NCBI GenBank assembly: GCA_019614645.1
Contig: JABWDB010000013.1
Location: forward strand, 6,339,501-6,403,500
Direction of reading: 5' to 3'
DNA length: 64,000 nucleotides
DNA from: Stratiolaelaps scimitus
Taxonomy: Eukaryota; Arthropoda; Arachnida; Mesostigmata; Laelapidae
Shown: positions 34,721 to 46,961 of the stretch, piece by piece
How positions within the stretch are numbered: position 1 is the first letter of the stretch
Layout of the letters: each line of letters begins with the position of its first letter
Made by a program: the position numbers and the translations under genes
The notes under the pieces: model-generated
Database searches by the model: none
Seen by the model: the letters and a program-made list of their open reading frames with translations, nothing else
Told to the model about the DNA's origin: nothing

Positions 34721-35680
34721 GAGTCGAGAAGCTACCAGAATACGATGTGCCCACTGACGATGTGGCCGGTGACGCTCTACCACGACCGAGAGGCTTCCTG
34801 GGGAATCGTCGTCCCCATCTTTCAGTCTCCCGCTTTGACCAATTGGCGTCCCGGTATACCACTAGTTCTACGTCTCTGCACATTAGCAAACAGTGTTACC
34901 ATCGAGTTAAAAAAAAGCAGCTTTAACGGACGGTAATGCCGGTTAATAACCGGTCGTAGGTTAAATAGAACAAGCCTTCAGTACACTGGTTGCCGATTTG
35001 TTCCACTAAATATACTGCCTCTTATCTGTAATGTCACATTATAGCCAGTCGTAGCGGGTAGATCACGCCGCTTGGGACTCGGTAGAGAAATCTATAAAAA
35101 TGTAGCAAACATGAGTAGTTGCTATTCAGCGTAAATAGTCAACATTAGGTATTACCCATTAAATTGATACGGGGTATGTCTAACAAATGGTGCGCAAGCA
35201 GCCCTTCGCGTTGGCATTTGGAAACCACGAGTAAGCTGCTGCATCAACCTTTTTAAAATCGTAGTACAATACATTTCAGATTGTTGGTATCTATTGCGTC
35301 TAAATATTCGAAAATGTCGTGTTATTTACTACTTCCTGGGTCCGGTATAAAGGCCTGTGGCCTCTGGCTTTTTACAGCCAGAGACTTCACCGTCCACGCC
35401 ACCGCGCTGACATACTTAAACTCTTCTTTGCCAGGGAGCACTCACGATCAAGAGGTTTACACGTTTCTAGATTTATATTCTCATATCACTAATTTTAAAT
35501 TCTAGGCGCTACGGGTGATCTATGTTTTCTATCAGACCCCTGACGTTCCTGTACTTGGCAGTGCGCGCGGGACACTTGGAAGTTAGGTATGGTAATATGA
35601 GAATCGGCATTTCTTGATCACTGGATCGTTGGATGTCATACACATATTGGAGCAATCGACAACTAGTTCAGTGATAACGT
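34721..35680. other. No gene recognised
   Basis: Mostly AT-leaning unique sequence. A hairpin near 35355-35385 (CTCTGGCT with AGCCAGAG around TTTTAC) is the only local structure that I noted. Confidence 0.4.
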
Positions 35681-36720
35681 CCCGATGCAAGATTGCCCGG
35701 AGACTTTGCTCATCGCCTCTTCAAGTCGAACGATTCACTCCGTCGCTTCATCAGCAATCGTTCGACGTCGTACGAGCGTTGCGCCGGCAGCGAGCGTCAA
35801 AGCTCCGTGGTTGCCATCGCCCGCGAGAGTAGGGTGGGGGGGGGGGGGCGGCGGCGGTATTGAGCGGGGGTTTTGACGTTGCCGAGACTACCGGTGATCG
35901 TGGTTGTCGCCGCTGTGGTTGGTGTCCCGCAGCGAGGAAGAAAAACTCCTAAGGACAGGAGCATCCGCCGGAGGAGTTTCCGGCGTCGATCAAACCTAAC
36001 TAAAGCTCCACCTTCTCAAACATCTTCGCTAGCTAGCTAGCTAGCTACCTACGGCCGGCGTTACTTCTTCTGCCAACCAACTGCATCCGTAGCACAGAGC
36101 AGAGCGAGAATAGAGAGAGAGAGATCGGCACACCACCATCTCTCCTGTTCGCATCGACGTTTGCGACTAGTGCCTCGACGTCAGGGAGCCAAGCAACGCA
36201 TTGACAGCATACATTGGGGGAGTGGCACAGCACCCATGCCATGCAGTCGCGACGCACCCAACGTCTGTCGTTGGGTGGAACTCCCCCCGCAAGAGATATA
36301 TCGAATGCCCAGCAGACTGAAGCCCAGCCCCGGACCCGCAATCCCCAGGCACAGCATCACTGAGCTGTCCTTAGAATCACCGGGTTGACTGCTGTAGTGG
36401 GGAGACCGGCAAGTCAGTTATACTAGAGGAAAATCTGCTCGACTGTGATCGCTAGTGAGGTGAGCGAACCCCTTGTTGGCGAAAAATCTCGCTGGCTCCG
36501 ACCGTCCCGTCCCTCCGCCAGCATCCCGCCGGAAGTTGGCAATAAAAATATCGGATTTTTGCCGTGGCGTTCGCTGTCTGCTGGCTACGCTGAAACTCGC
36601 AGCGAGCTTCGAAAAAGGTCTGGATAAAGTTGGATGGTCGTTGTGCGACGGCGCTGTAAATGGAAGCTGGCGTTTGTGGGAGTGCTGCCAGTCGCGGTGA
36701 CGCACTACGCAGCTAGATGC
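35681..36720. other. CpG-rich island, possible promoter/first exon
   Basis: GC-rich, CpG-dense DNA with a 13-base G run at 35836-35848, a CTAG tetranucleotide repeat at 36028-36047 and a GA run near 36113-36122. A sequence AGGTGAGC at 36458-36465 would be a fair splice donor. A promoter with an untranslated first exon on the plus strand is the best guess, but no coding frame, acceptor or known motif confirms it. Confidence 0.25.
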
Positions 36721-39700
36721 TACTGTACGCGATGTATTTCAGTATACTACTGCTTCCTGCACTTGGTAAATGTAGCATTCGTCTCTCGCGCGAATGTAGC
36801 AGGAATCATTTGGAGCTAATTCGCCACAGATGTTTGTTCGCAGACTGTGCTACTATGGCTAACGGTGAATTGTCATGCTTGGGTACCGTTAGCGGCGAAT
36901 TGTGGACAGCGTTAATTGAACTTCAATTGAGCTCGCCTAATGTACGCGCCTAGTTGAACGCAAACAGGTATTAATAAGCCTGCTATAACGATGAAACGCA
37001 ATGAGAAAGGAAATCTCGACTGTGAGCGTAATGTGATTGAAAAAAAAACAACTCAACGACAACGTCAGCGACTAAAGTAAGCGCGAGGTTGACTTTTGAT
37101 CAGGGTTCATCCGAAATTGGCCTCACTGTGGCGAACTTTAATCGTCTTCCCCAAACTCACCGTTGATGATTGTGATGCGTCGATTCGATCGCAGTGCAAT
37201 AGCGTTCACTGCTTCATCTATCGGTTCCATAATAACAACGCGATATGTTCATACCTGGCGACCGAACTATTTCGAGCAACAGCGCACTGCCACCGCTACA
37301 CTCAGATCAGCGATGAGCTATGGAAGTGCGCGAGCAACTTGACTCCATTAACGTACCATTGGCACGATATTATATATCACGCCAACGCTATCATCAGTTG
37401 GTCTGTGCCAACTTCTCGAGAGAGAGCGAGAGAAGGAGAGGAGGGCGAGGAGTGGAATAGAACTGAAGTTCAAATAGCCCCGATAGCCCCCACTAGATCG
37501 GCCCACATCGGCAGCCGAGGCCACGGCAGTGGCCGATCAAGTGAGTCTATTGTCTGCAACTCTCAAATTCTTTATCCGATAATGGTCAGAAGTACGCTTC
37601 GTTGTGTCATTACTGCGCGAGCAGCGAGACTCTGCTCTTCACAGTGTACTTGTGTGGCGGTGCCCGTGTGCGTTCCGCTGATGTGGGTGTTTCGCCAATG
37701 GACTCGAATCTGTGTCTCATAGCATTGATCATCGTCCTGCCGCCAGCCAGATCCAGGTCGAGTCGAACGCTGTAGGGAGCCATGGCCGGTATCGCTAAAG
37801 TAGTCCCCTCCTCGTCCACGTTCACTCTACTCATCGTCTCTCGGCGGACAAGCAAGTCGCCCAGAAATAAATGGCAAGGAGCCCCGGGGCAGCGTCAACG
37901 CAGGATCGAAAAACATCATGGGGTCGAGCTTGTACGGTAAGATCGAGAATGTGTGGCCGCGGAAGACAAAGAGAGACAAAGTCAATAAGATAAAACGATA
38001 TAATGTGACTGTCCTTGCCGGCGGTTTGTGGCCGTGTGTAGCTGTGCGTGTATGAGCGAGCGGGCGGACGGGCGGGCGGGCGGACGCAGCCATTCTTTTT
38101 TTCTATGCCGTAAACGTACCAAAGGCACGAAGGGTACCAAGGGGATTGGGGCGGGGAGTGATGTTGGAAAAGCAGCGGACCGGGCCGGGACACAGCCTAA
38201 GCGGATGGAGGCGAAGGACGTGCGTCACGCGAGCTGCCAATCGGCGTAATTGTTCCGCCTAACCAACGAACGGGACAATGATGCGCGCACACAACAGCGG
38301 CTACTACACTGGCCGATAGGCAGGCGGGTTGGCGGGCAACTATGACGATAACAACAAGCACGACTCTGATGATGAACCCACCCGGTATATATCTATGTCC
38401 CTCTCTCACTCTCTCTCTCTCTCTCCCTCCCTCGCTATATATATATATATATATATAGCGAGAAAGAGAGGGGGAGGTTGACGGCCAAGCTATCCAGGTT
38501 CTGCCCCTATACCCATCCAACCGTCGAGTTGTCCACAGAGGGCTCTATGGGCCTGCGTGCCGATTACATCCCTGCAGGAACGGTGGACCACTGCACCTTT
38601 CGCACCTTACTTCTTCCCGCTCGCCACTGGATGACCGGTCCCGTCTTGGGCGTGAGTGTAACGCCGTGACCCGACGACAGGCAGGTCGTCGGATACGGGG
38701 GGTTAATCCGTGTCGCAGGTTCCGCTTGTCTCACTAGATGTCCGGTGTCGTGTGCAGGCCGACATGCTATGGCCCGGCTGGTAAATACTATCTATCCGGT
38801 ATAAGAGACAAGAATCGGGACACCGTGTCGTTGCAGGGAGGGGGGGGGGGGGCGTTTGGGCAAATGTCAGGTTGGTGGCCAGTGAGACAGAGACAGGGAG
38901 GTCCTCGGTCCAGGTTGTCGGCGCGGTACCTCCCTTAGCCTAGAATTACAACCAGGCATGTATATACCATATCTGTCGTCATGTCATGTCATCCGGGAAC
39001 AGGATACATGCTAATATAACGATGAACGTAGAGAACTTAGAAGAAAATATAGATTCACGATTAGCAAATGAGGGATTTTATTTTTATATACACGGATTGA
39101 AGCTTTAGCCAGTCTGATTAAGCGTCCTCGCCCTCTACAATAGCACAATAACGTTATTGTTAACATTGTACTTCATTTCTCACCACCGTCCTTTTCACAA
39201 TAAAGAAACACTGTAGCCTGCTATAACTCCAAATCCACTTATTTCCTAATTGACGCGTAGATTTTCCTACGCGTCCCATATGAGCGACGAATCAGCTTTA
39301 ACATATTGGTGTTTTGGGTAACGTCGGGCAACACGCTGAATGCGGAGGGTTTAGACACAATATTGACCTCAATATTGACCCCTATGCAGAATGTAGCGGC
39401 ACATGTTGTTCACGTCCGGTCGTACTAGTCTGACTGCGTTTGTCTACGATCACTTGCTCGCATCCTTCTTCACGCAATATCACCTCCACGAAGGCCACGT
39501 CACACGACAAAGGTTAACGGCGAGGCTATGTACGTCAGTGCCGATATCTCCAACGTTGACCTCTTCATTTCGCGACCTCTTCGAGGCCAACTTCTCAGTT
39601 TCTATTAGCGGCAATCATATGGTACAATGGATCAATTTTGGTTAGCCACCATCATTCGATTGGGCGACTTATGTACGAGAAGGAACAGTAGTAGAAATAA

Positions 39701-42700
39701 TGGGTGCAATAATAGGTGCTCTAGAGGCCTGTCACATAGAGGAACAGTTGAGGTACAGCTCAAAAGTACTTGGGTACTTAAGTAGCAATAATGGTAGAAG
39801 TGGAAGTAGCCCTGGCGAAACACAATCCAAAGACCGAAGGCCGTCTTCAGCTAGATCGGTTCGCCGTTCGCCAGCATAGGTCATCGCGGGCAGGGAACAG
39901 CAGATCACTAAATAGATATATCAATTGGGCGTTCCCTCAACCTGCCCCGAGGGTCGCGGGCCTCATTCGCACGTGTGGCCGGAATCGTACGGCACGGAGA
40001 GAGTTCTAACAGATCTAGTCGAATATCCTATCTTGAATCTGGCAGGCAAATAATAATCGATCACCTACTCATATCTGATTGCTTCTCACTGCCTCCTGGC
40101 TAATAGACTACGTAACGAACTCATTCGTGGAAGCAGGCAGATCAGATCAGCCACTTATGGACATAGACCGAACTTAGAACTATGATGATGCTGAGTGGCA
40201 TTCGTTCGATTTAGATGACAATTGGCTACGGTGTCATTGCAGGAAAGAGCGGAGTGACATAGTACAATCTTATTTTTTTTCTTTAGAAAGCAAGGGCTAC
40301 AGGCGTTACACAGACCAGACCTCACAGTTAAGGTATTCATCTGGCACTGCGTCATCCACTAAAACCCTGAACCTCGTCGACTTGGGTCTTGGTTCGAAAC
40401 GAATTTTGTATTACTTTAGCTCAAGGCTGACATATTATAGCATAATATATTCGCTTGTAAATCCACTTCGATATCTCCACCTGTAAGTCTTTCCACAGAT
40501 ATCACTTAGCTGGACGTAGAGACTCATCTCGAGTCACTTAAGCGTGCGGCTTCATACGGAGTAACAGGTTGACGAGGATAGGGAAATAGATACATGTACT
40601 TAGGTTACGTCTTGTTCGGGACATAAGCAATCTTGATATTGCGTTAAATAAGGAACTAATCACTTACTTGATAACGCGAAAAGGTGATTAGAAGGTCATG
40701 TCACGAGACCTACTCAATGGTTATTATTGAAACTTATGGATATTACCGGCCGGGTGTCAACGACCAGAGTGAGGAATAGCGCCATAGCTACATAAGCAAA
40801 ATTCACCCACTTTCGTATTTTTGAGTTCGACTCCATCGAGAGAATCGTCGTAATAATGACTCGATCATATCATTGATCCAATCCGATCCAGACGACTTCA
40901 GTCTCACCGGCAAACCCCCTAATGTCTCGCGTGCAAACGACCATTTAGTATGGCAGTCCTCATGCTACATAGGCATGGCCGATGATATCAGACATACCCA
41001 CGAGCTGTTTCGATACTACTATACACGTACAGCTATTGTTAGACACATAGTTCTTCTTGTACAGTATCCTAAAAGGCGCAGTTTCGAAAGGCACGTGTGA
41101 TTCTATAGGAGAAGGTACCAACGTTTGGCCTGTACATAGCTTCGCCGAGAATCGATCCACATCACTAAAACATAATATCATCCATTTAGCTCCGTGATAA
41201 TCTCGCGCTGCAAAAGACCCTGAGATCGATATAACTGCATGTATAATATATCTAGTTGCAATGTGAGCATCTGATACATAGATTGTGACCACTACCACCT
41301 CAACTCAACGGCAGCTTTCGGTCGCCGCCAATACTAATCAGTTTCATTGGATTTCAAGACTTTGATACTCATTAAAAAGCAATATATAGACAAAATCCCT
41401 GCCTGTTAAGCAACGCCACAACGCAAGTTACTGGGGTGAGTACAAACGTATACGTTCTGCCACGATTCGCGTGTGGGGAACTTCGGGGACATTCACTACC
41501 CTGAGGACATTACTCACCTATTCTCGATGCCTTATTTATCCAATGTGGCGTAGTAGTTAGCATCGTGCTTCGCGGTCCCCGATACGCGGATATCTAAGCG
41601 AAATAGACCTGGCTGACCTTCACACCTACGACCATCGAGTAATCAATTCTGAGTATCCGTATATAGTCCTCATATGGCTGGACGTCTTCTGTAGAAAAAA
41701 TAATCATTTCGCTATCCAGTCTCAATTTCACAAAGTTTCACGAGGGCTCTCGCTGCACTTCCGTCACTTTTAGGTCTCACGCAGTTCAGTTCCCTACATT
41801 TGTATAGGACGATGCATCGCTGTGGAGCGATCGTTTCCCAACAATATTCGTGCCAAAAATCGCCTACCTCCTTTTGTCACCCGTTTCGACATAAGACAAA
41901 TATCTGTAACGACATCAACTCATGGAATACGTGGACAATTGAGAAAGCGAGCGATGTGATTGATAGAGATCACATAACACCATTTGACATGTGATACGGA
42001 TGCCAAATATGTAGTTATGCTTCTGAGTTCTAATCGCCTAAATTTTACAGCGAATTTTCAACGAAGTGACGAGGTCTTGATACACATGTTATATGTCGTG
42101 CCCACCGTCCCCACTTCTGTACAATGAACAATCATCCCTTAACAGCAATTGAGTTAAAGCGACGAGTTTGCCCGAAGCTTTACGGCACAGGTATACGAAT
42201 ATATAATCTCTGCAATACCTAACAGCGCAAATACGAATCATACCATCGGTGTCCGTTGCCTCTGAGTGCAGGCACATTGCGCAGTGATTGCGTTCAAAAG
42301 GTACCGATTCACTAACAGATCATTGATGAAGACCAAATCAAAGCTCCCGGCTTTTCTTTCTACCGCAATGATAGGTTATATTCGCTGTGTGCCATTGAAC
42401 ATGGCTACATATATATATATATATATACACACACATACATGTGACTGCGTGTGTGTCATGCGTCCACAGGCCCCTCTGTTCGCCACAGCGTGAAATGCTG
42501 AGAGACCGATATCTGTCTCTCGACGCGCGAGGCTTAACGCTTGCAGTGCCCCAGCCAGCAGCGGCTGCTGCTGCTGCTGCTGTTAGGTGACACGCCAATC
42601 CAACAAGATTACCTTCGTCCTTGTTTCTGCTTCGTTCACTACCAGCGTCTTTGTTCACTCAGGACCCACTGGTGCTTTCTCTCTCCTTTCTCGGCACGCT

Positions 42701-43839
42701 CGTACTGCTCAGCGTCTTTGTATCACAGGGTTTTTCTTCTGAACGTCGTGGCCCTGACATATTCGGTGGAGGCCCCGCTGGATGGTGGCACGGATGGGAC
42801 CTGCCTTACCTGGGCAGCATCAATCCTCCATGCCGCATGAATGTCTGCGTGTCGAGCTTTGGATCGGTTTGGATGGCGTATGTATGTGTGTGCGTCCGTG
42901 ACCGGCCAGGGGTCCAGCTCTCTTGGTCTGTCTGTCAGGATCTGCTGAATATATTTGCGGAACCGTTCTCTTTTTGAATTTCATCCGCTAGACATTCGGC
43001 ACAACCCGTCTTCGACGTTAGCTGGCAAACGGTAACGTAGGTAACCGGCAGCCGATCGCTGCAGTGCTCCAGACATACACGCGCCCGCATGCGTGTCCTC
43101 ATTCGACGTACGAGCATCTAAAACATTATTATTTTTACAAATATTTTATGATCGATTTGTTTATTTATGAGCGTTCAAATAAGGCCCTACAACATCTGGA
43201 TGCTCTCTCCCTCTAAACGCGTCACGCCTTTCATTTAGGAGGCTGCTTATTTCTGTTCAAAACACGAACTTCTTCGACGATTACTTCATGCAATATAAAC
43301 CTCCGCGATATGGTCATGTCCGCACGCCACGGGGGATGTGTGGTGCTCGTGGCTGAGTTTGTACACATCTCACCGCCGCTTTTACTGAAGGATTGCAAAT
43401 ACAGGAAGTGCGGTGCTGTTGAACATCCTCAATGTTCCAGAAGTTGGGCGAGACAGTCACGATGTTGACATGGATTAGCACGGCAACACCGTCCCCTTGT
43501 AATATAAAAAAAATAAAATAAAAAAATTTCACGACATGTCTGAATGAATGAAAGATCAGCAGAACAAAAATAGAAGATTTGTTTTAACGCACACTTCACA
43601 AGCGAACATGGTGTATTGTTTCAATAACACAGAAAACACGGGGCACTCTTGTAATCGCAGCTTTCGAGATTGTTCAAAATGGGTTTAGCATAAATCACTG
43701 AAAGAAGCTCGTATGCGCAAGTCTCACATAGATTGAGACTGTCAACCAGTGGTAGATTCGGCGTACACCTCTCAATGGTAAAACCTTGAGGGGCTCAATT
43801 GAGACATTCCACAAGAATTCACTTAAGTAAAAATAATGA
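36721..43839. other. Stretch without a recognised gene
   Basis: The longest unassigned frame of the window is here (37096-37722, plus, 208 codons). It starts with TTG, is low in hydrophobic core and resembles nothing I know. 37400-38700 is GC-rich. Simple repeats: CT/TA 38399-38458, a 13-base G run 38840-38852, TA 42412-42436 and a CTG run near 42560. Perfect hairpins: GACGCGTAG/CTACGCGTC near 39253-39276, and CCGACGAC/GTCGTCGG near 38674-38695. Confidence 0.4.
41546..41600 (+). other. Weak tRNA-like head, perhaps a SINE fragment
   Basis: TGTGGCGTAGTAGTTAGC followed by ATCGTGCTTCGCGGT resembles the Pol III A-box half of tRNA-derived SINEs. No clear B box, tail or target duplication was found. 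Confidence 0.25.
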
Positions 43840-43911
43840 AGGTTCCACCGAGATTTGAACTCGGATCGCTGGATTCAAAGTCCAGAGTGCTAACCATTAC
43901 ACCATGGAACC
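43840..43911 (-). tRNA. tRNA-Gln(TTG), pair A
   Basis: 72-base gene GGTTCCA...TGGAACC with discriminator T. Anticodon loop reads TTG; every other Gln gene here reads CTG, and the rest of the gene is identical to them. It lies 5 bases downstream of tRNA-Glu A, and T5 follows within about 12 bases. Confidence 0.97.
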
Positions 43912-43916
43912 TCATA

Positions 43917-43988
43917 TTCCGACACCGGGAATCGAACCCGGGCCTCGTGGGTGAGAGCCACGTATCCTAGCCACTAGACCATGCCGGA
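43917..43988 (-). tRNA. tRNA-Glu(CTC), pair A
   Basis: 72-base consensus gene: acceptor TCCGGCA/TGTCGGA, anticodon CTC, T-loop TTCGATT. Separated from Gln A by TATGA only; no T run between them, so the two are probably co-transcribed from this end. Confidence 0.97.
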
Positions 43989-44740
43989 CGTGCTAAAACA
44001 CTCTGGTGTACTTCGTAGCATCCGCCACATCGAGCCCTTGGTTTGCGCTCTGCTGACATAATCCAGACAGTTGATGATCTAGTGGATACCATCCAGCATT
44101 CCAGGAATGCCCGATGTCCTACAGGAGGGAGTGTTCCAACCAGTAAATCACGATGTCTGCAGGGGGACACATCACTACCTTTATTAAAGCTGAACAAAAG
44201 CCAATATTTAGAAGTGTATTTGAGTATTAATAAAATGACAATTGCAAGGTCTGTATACATTTGCCAAAACTCGTTCATGTTAGTTATTATATGTTAATAT
44301 GTTAATTGGCCTCAGAGTGATGTTTATATTTCACCATGTGGTCATTCTTCTCACCAATTAAAAATACAGTGTTTCATCTCGATACTGCTGCCAGTAACAG
44401 CTACCGTAGATATTCTGCCTCGCCGCAGTCTCCAGTAACAACCCGTTTTAAAGATCTCTAAGAAACTGACCATTTACGGCAAGTTTCAACGTCTCAAGTG
44501 CAATCGGAAAAAGTGCTAATTAATATTATTAACAAAGTATGTTAATTGACCTCAGAGAGATGTTTATATTTCACCATTTGATTTCGCATCTATAACTCGG
44601 CTGGGGCATACAATGTACAACTCAGAATCCGGGCGAAATTCCTCCATTTTTGAAACAAAGATGTTGATTTCTTCAATGCGGTCAATTAACATGATTTATC
44701 TTTGTGTCTTGACATTCGTATTTGTCTAAAAAAGGTTTTG

Positions 44741-44814
44741 TGGCCCACGCAGGGATCGAACCTACGACCTTCGCGTTATTAGCACGACGCTCTAACCGAC
44801 TGAGCTAGTGGGCC
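44741..44814 (-). tRNA. tRNA-Ile(AAT), copy A
   Basis: 74-base consensus gene: acceptor GGCCCAC/GTGGGCC, loop CTAATAA with AAT anticodon, T-loop TTCGATC, discriminator A. Upstream DNA (TGCGATTTACAAGAAAAT on the plus strand) is shared with Ile C and Ile G. Confidence 0.98.
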
Positions 44815-45380
44815 TGCGATTTACAAGAAAATTTATTTGCCGTCGACACGTAGAGCAACACAATGTATGTGGTTTCCAATGGGCGAAGTTATTCTTACGA
44901 TATTTTCTCACCGTCCCATGTAAGTTTTCCAGTAGAGATCGCTGGCTACGATCAACGAGGCCTGCTAGGTTAGCGTTAGAGAGCGAATACTTCTCACAGT
45001 CTCACCCTGTGTACTTTTTGTTAATTCAATCCGAAATTGTAACGCGGGCAACGTCGTATTGAATTATCTTTTCAATTAATTAGACTTGTTCAAATTAATT
45101 TTCCAATCAAGACGTTGTCTTTCCAGCAGTACGATAACTCTCAACAAATAAGATCTCGTGAAATCCGAAGTTGAAATATCAGCGGAAGAGGGGGCTCAAA
45201 CAATTGCTGTAATTATGATCTGTATAGTATCTCTTTGAGCAAATATCCTGCAGTGGTTCATTCATAATTGATGTAACGAATGATTTTACATGTGTGTTAT
45301 ATATTTATATTGCATGTGCTTTCGTTTGGTAGAATTTTATCGGGGACACTTCGCAAGAGGTCACGTAAAAATAAATCCTA

Positions 45381-45452
45381 AGGTTCCACCGAGATTTGAA
45401 CTCGGATCGCTGGATTCAGAGTCCAGAGTGCTAACCATTACACCATGGAACC
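45381..45452 (-). tRNA. tRNA-Gln(CTG), pair B
   Basis: Consensus Gln gene; T5 after it on the minus strand acts as terminator. The 5-base spacer to Glu is TATGA as in pair A, which groups A and B apart from the other pairs. Confidence 0.98.
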
Positions 45453-45457
45453 TCATA

Positions 45458-45529
45458 TTCCGACACCGGGAATCGAACCCGGGCCTCGTGGGTGAGAGCC
45501 ACGTATCCTAGCCACTTGACCATGCCGGA
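45458..45529 (-). tRNA. tRNA-Glu(CTC), pair B, variant
   Basis: One change, T13 to A, in the D stem next to the A box. A13 would face G22, a mismatch in place of a T-G wobble. Possibly less active. Confidence 0.93.
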
Positions 45530-45994
45530 CGTGCTAAGACGCTCTGGTGTACTTCGTAGCATTCGCCACATCGAGTCCTTGGTTTGCGCCCTGCTGACAT
45601 AATTCAGACAGTAGGTGATCTAGTGGATACCATTCAACATTTAACGCGCAATAACAATTGCAAGGTCTGGATACGTAAGCTAAAACTCTCGCAACCATCT
45701 CATCAATTATAGAGGCAGCGATTCCTCTCGAAACTGCTTCCTATATTGCTCCTCGCTTAGGTCTTCAGAAATAGCCAGTTTGAAGGACCTTTAAGGAACT
45801 GATATTTGACGAAGAGTCCCAATTCCTCTATTGCAACAACTACTGGAGGCAAGGAAAATCCATCATTTATCGGAGGAACGTTAATAACGGAACACATTGA
45901 TTTCCCAAAGAAATGTGTTCAGTTATTGATTGCGGTCAGGTAACGTGATTCATATTTTTACCCAAATATTCGATTTCGCCCGATAAAAGTTTCG

Positions 45995-46068
45995 TGGCCC
46001 ACGCAGGGATCAAACCTACGACCTTCGCGTTATTAGCACGACGCTCTAACCGACTGAGCTAGTGGGCC
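45995..46068 (-). tRNA. tRNA-Ile(AAT), copy B, probably impaired
   Basis: One change: C56 to T in the T-loop (TTTGATC). C56 is nearly invariant, pairs with G19 and is part of the B box, so both transcription and folding may suffer. The gene abuts a decayed Gln-Glu cassette. Confidence 0.88.
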
Positions 46069-46101
46069 TTAGAATTACAACGTTACCGTTGATACTTGAT
46101 G

Positions 46102-46169
46102 AAGGTCACAGTGGGATTTAAACTTATTCCATTTTGAGACCATGGTGATAACGATTACACAATAAAACC
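46102..46169 (-). pseudogene. tRNA-Gln pseudogene 1
   Basis: Follows the Gln gene base order (GTGGGATTTAAACTTA, then CATGGTG-TAACGATTACACAA on the plus strand) with many substitutions. The anticodon stem is lost. Confidence 0.75.
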
Positions 46170-46171
46170 AA

Positions 46172-46234
46172 ATTTCCACCGTCGGGAATGGGATCCAGAT
46201 AAGTGCCACATATCCTAGTGACTACACCCTGCCA
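46172..46234 (-). pseudogene. tRNA-Glu pseudogene 1
   Basis: Decayed Glu gene (plus strand TTTCCACCGTCGGGAATGGG, then GTGCCACATATCCTAGTGAC, TACACCCTGCCA). It lies next to the Gln relic in the same order as the live pairs, so a whole cassette decayed together. Confidence 0.75.
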
Positions 46235-46812
46235 CGACTTGATCCCAGATTGGTTAACCTCGGAGGTACACTCGTCATCACTGCGTAATTGATTTACACC
46301 GCTGACATATTGGCCACACTGTTTGATTTAATCGCTCAGCATTCAACGAGTGGCTGACATCATCCAACTATAAGTGTTCCTACAGATGTTGGCTAGGCTT
46401 CTGGTGATGGTGCCTATGGTAACTATGCTGAATATGTATCAGAAATGTGGCTATTATTATTATCAGTAGTAATTATTAGTAAGGTATTATTCTAAATAAT
46501 ATGAACGATTGCCAAATATATTAATGGTAGCCAATGAACATGGCTAATATTTATACAATCCTGTTCGATGAGCACATCCGCAATGACCACCTGCAATTGA
46601 TTACTCGTTTCTACAAACGGTTATTTGGTTTTCCACACGAGATAACATATCCTCCAGTGCTCGGTAGAAATCCGCGAACTATAATGTCTTCCATCACCTC
46701 TGTGCTTGTATGCTGACAATTCAGTGTTGTACTAGATACCATCCTATCTGTTGTCTTCATACAGTAGACTTCTTTACAGCCTACCCCATACTGGATCACG
46801 AAAAAACTTCCA
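46235..46812. other. Spacer between decayed cassette and pair C
   Basis: AT-rich, partly shared with 51180-51708. The part from about 46720 (GTTGTACTAGATACCATCC) is the 3' flank of the Gln gene and recurs beside pairs E and F. Confidence 0.6.
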
Positions 46813-46884
46813 AGGTTCCACCGAGATTTGAACTCGGATCGCTGGATTCAGAGTCCAGAGTGCTAACCATTACACCACGGAACC
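46813..46884 (-). tRNA. tRNA-Gln(CTG), pair C, variant
   Basis: A7 to G at the base of the acceptor stem, giving a G7-T66 wobble. Otherwise consensus. Followed on the minus strand by T6. Confidence 0.96.
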
Positions 46885-46889
46885 TTGAA

Positions 46890-46961
46890 TTCCGACACCG
46901 GGAATCGAACCCGGGCCTCGTGGGTGAGAGCCACGTATCCTAGCCACTAGACCATGCCGGA
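46890..46961 (-). tRNA. tRNA-Glu(CTC), pair C
   Basis: Consensus gene; 5-base spacer TTCAA to Gln. Upstream sequence corresponds to that of pair H in the inverted arm. Confidence 0.97.

Larger units (their letters stand above)
46069..46690. repeat. Decayed cassette segment, copy 1
   Basis: Homologous to 51052-51708 (same order and strand). It includes the pseudo-tRNA pair at 46102-46234 and an AT-rich stretch. This copy lacks the SINE present in the other copy and so shows the empty site at 46614-46626. Confidence 0.85.

Noticed and set aside
34237..34757. Several overlapping 70-145-codon frames
   Set aside because: Composition-driven in GA/GGG-rich and CA-repeat DNA; no frame is favoured.
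37096..37722. 208-codon plus frame
   Set aside because: Starts with TTG, crosses a GA-rich low-complexity stretch, and shows no domain or family motif. Left unassigned.
40391..40400. Isolated B-box-like GGTTCGAAAC
   Set aside because: No A box or cloverleaf upstream at a suitable distance.
41620..41660. Short resemblance to the start of 5S rRNA (CCTACGACCAT)
   Set aside because: Similarity ends after about 11 bases and the 5S internal control region is missing.
42621..42977. 118-codon plus frame with a hydrophobic, signal-like start
   Set aside because: No cleavage context, splice sites or family match, and it continues into Val/Cys strings from a GT-rich repeat. Too weak to call.
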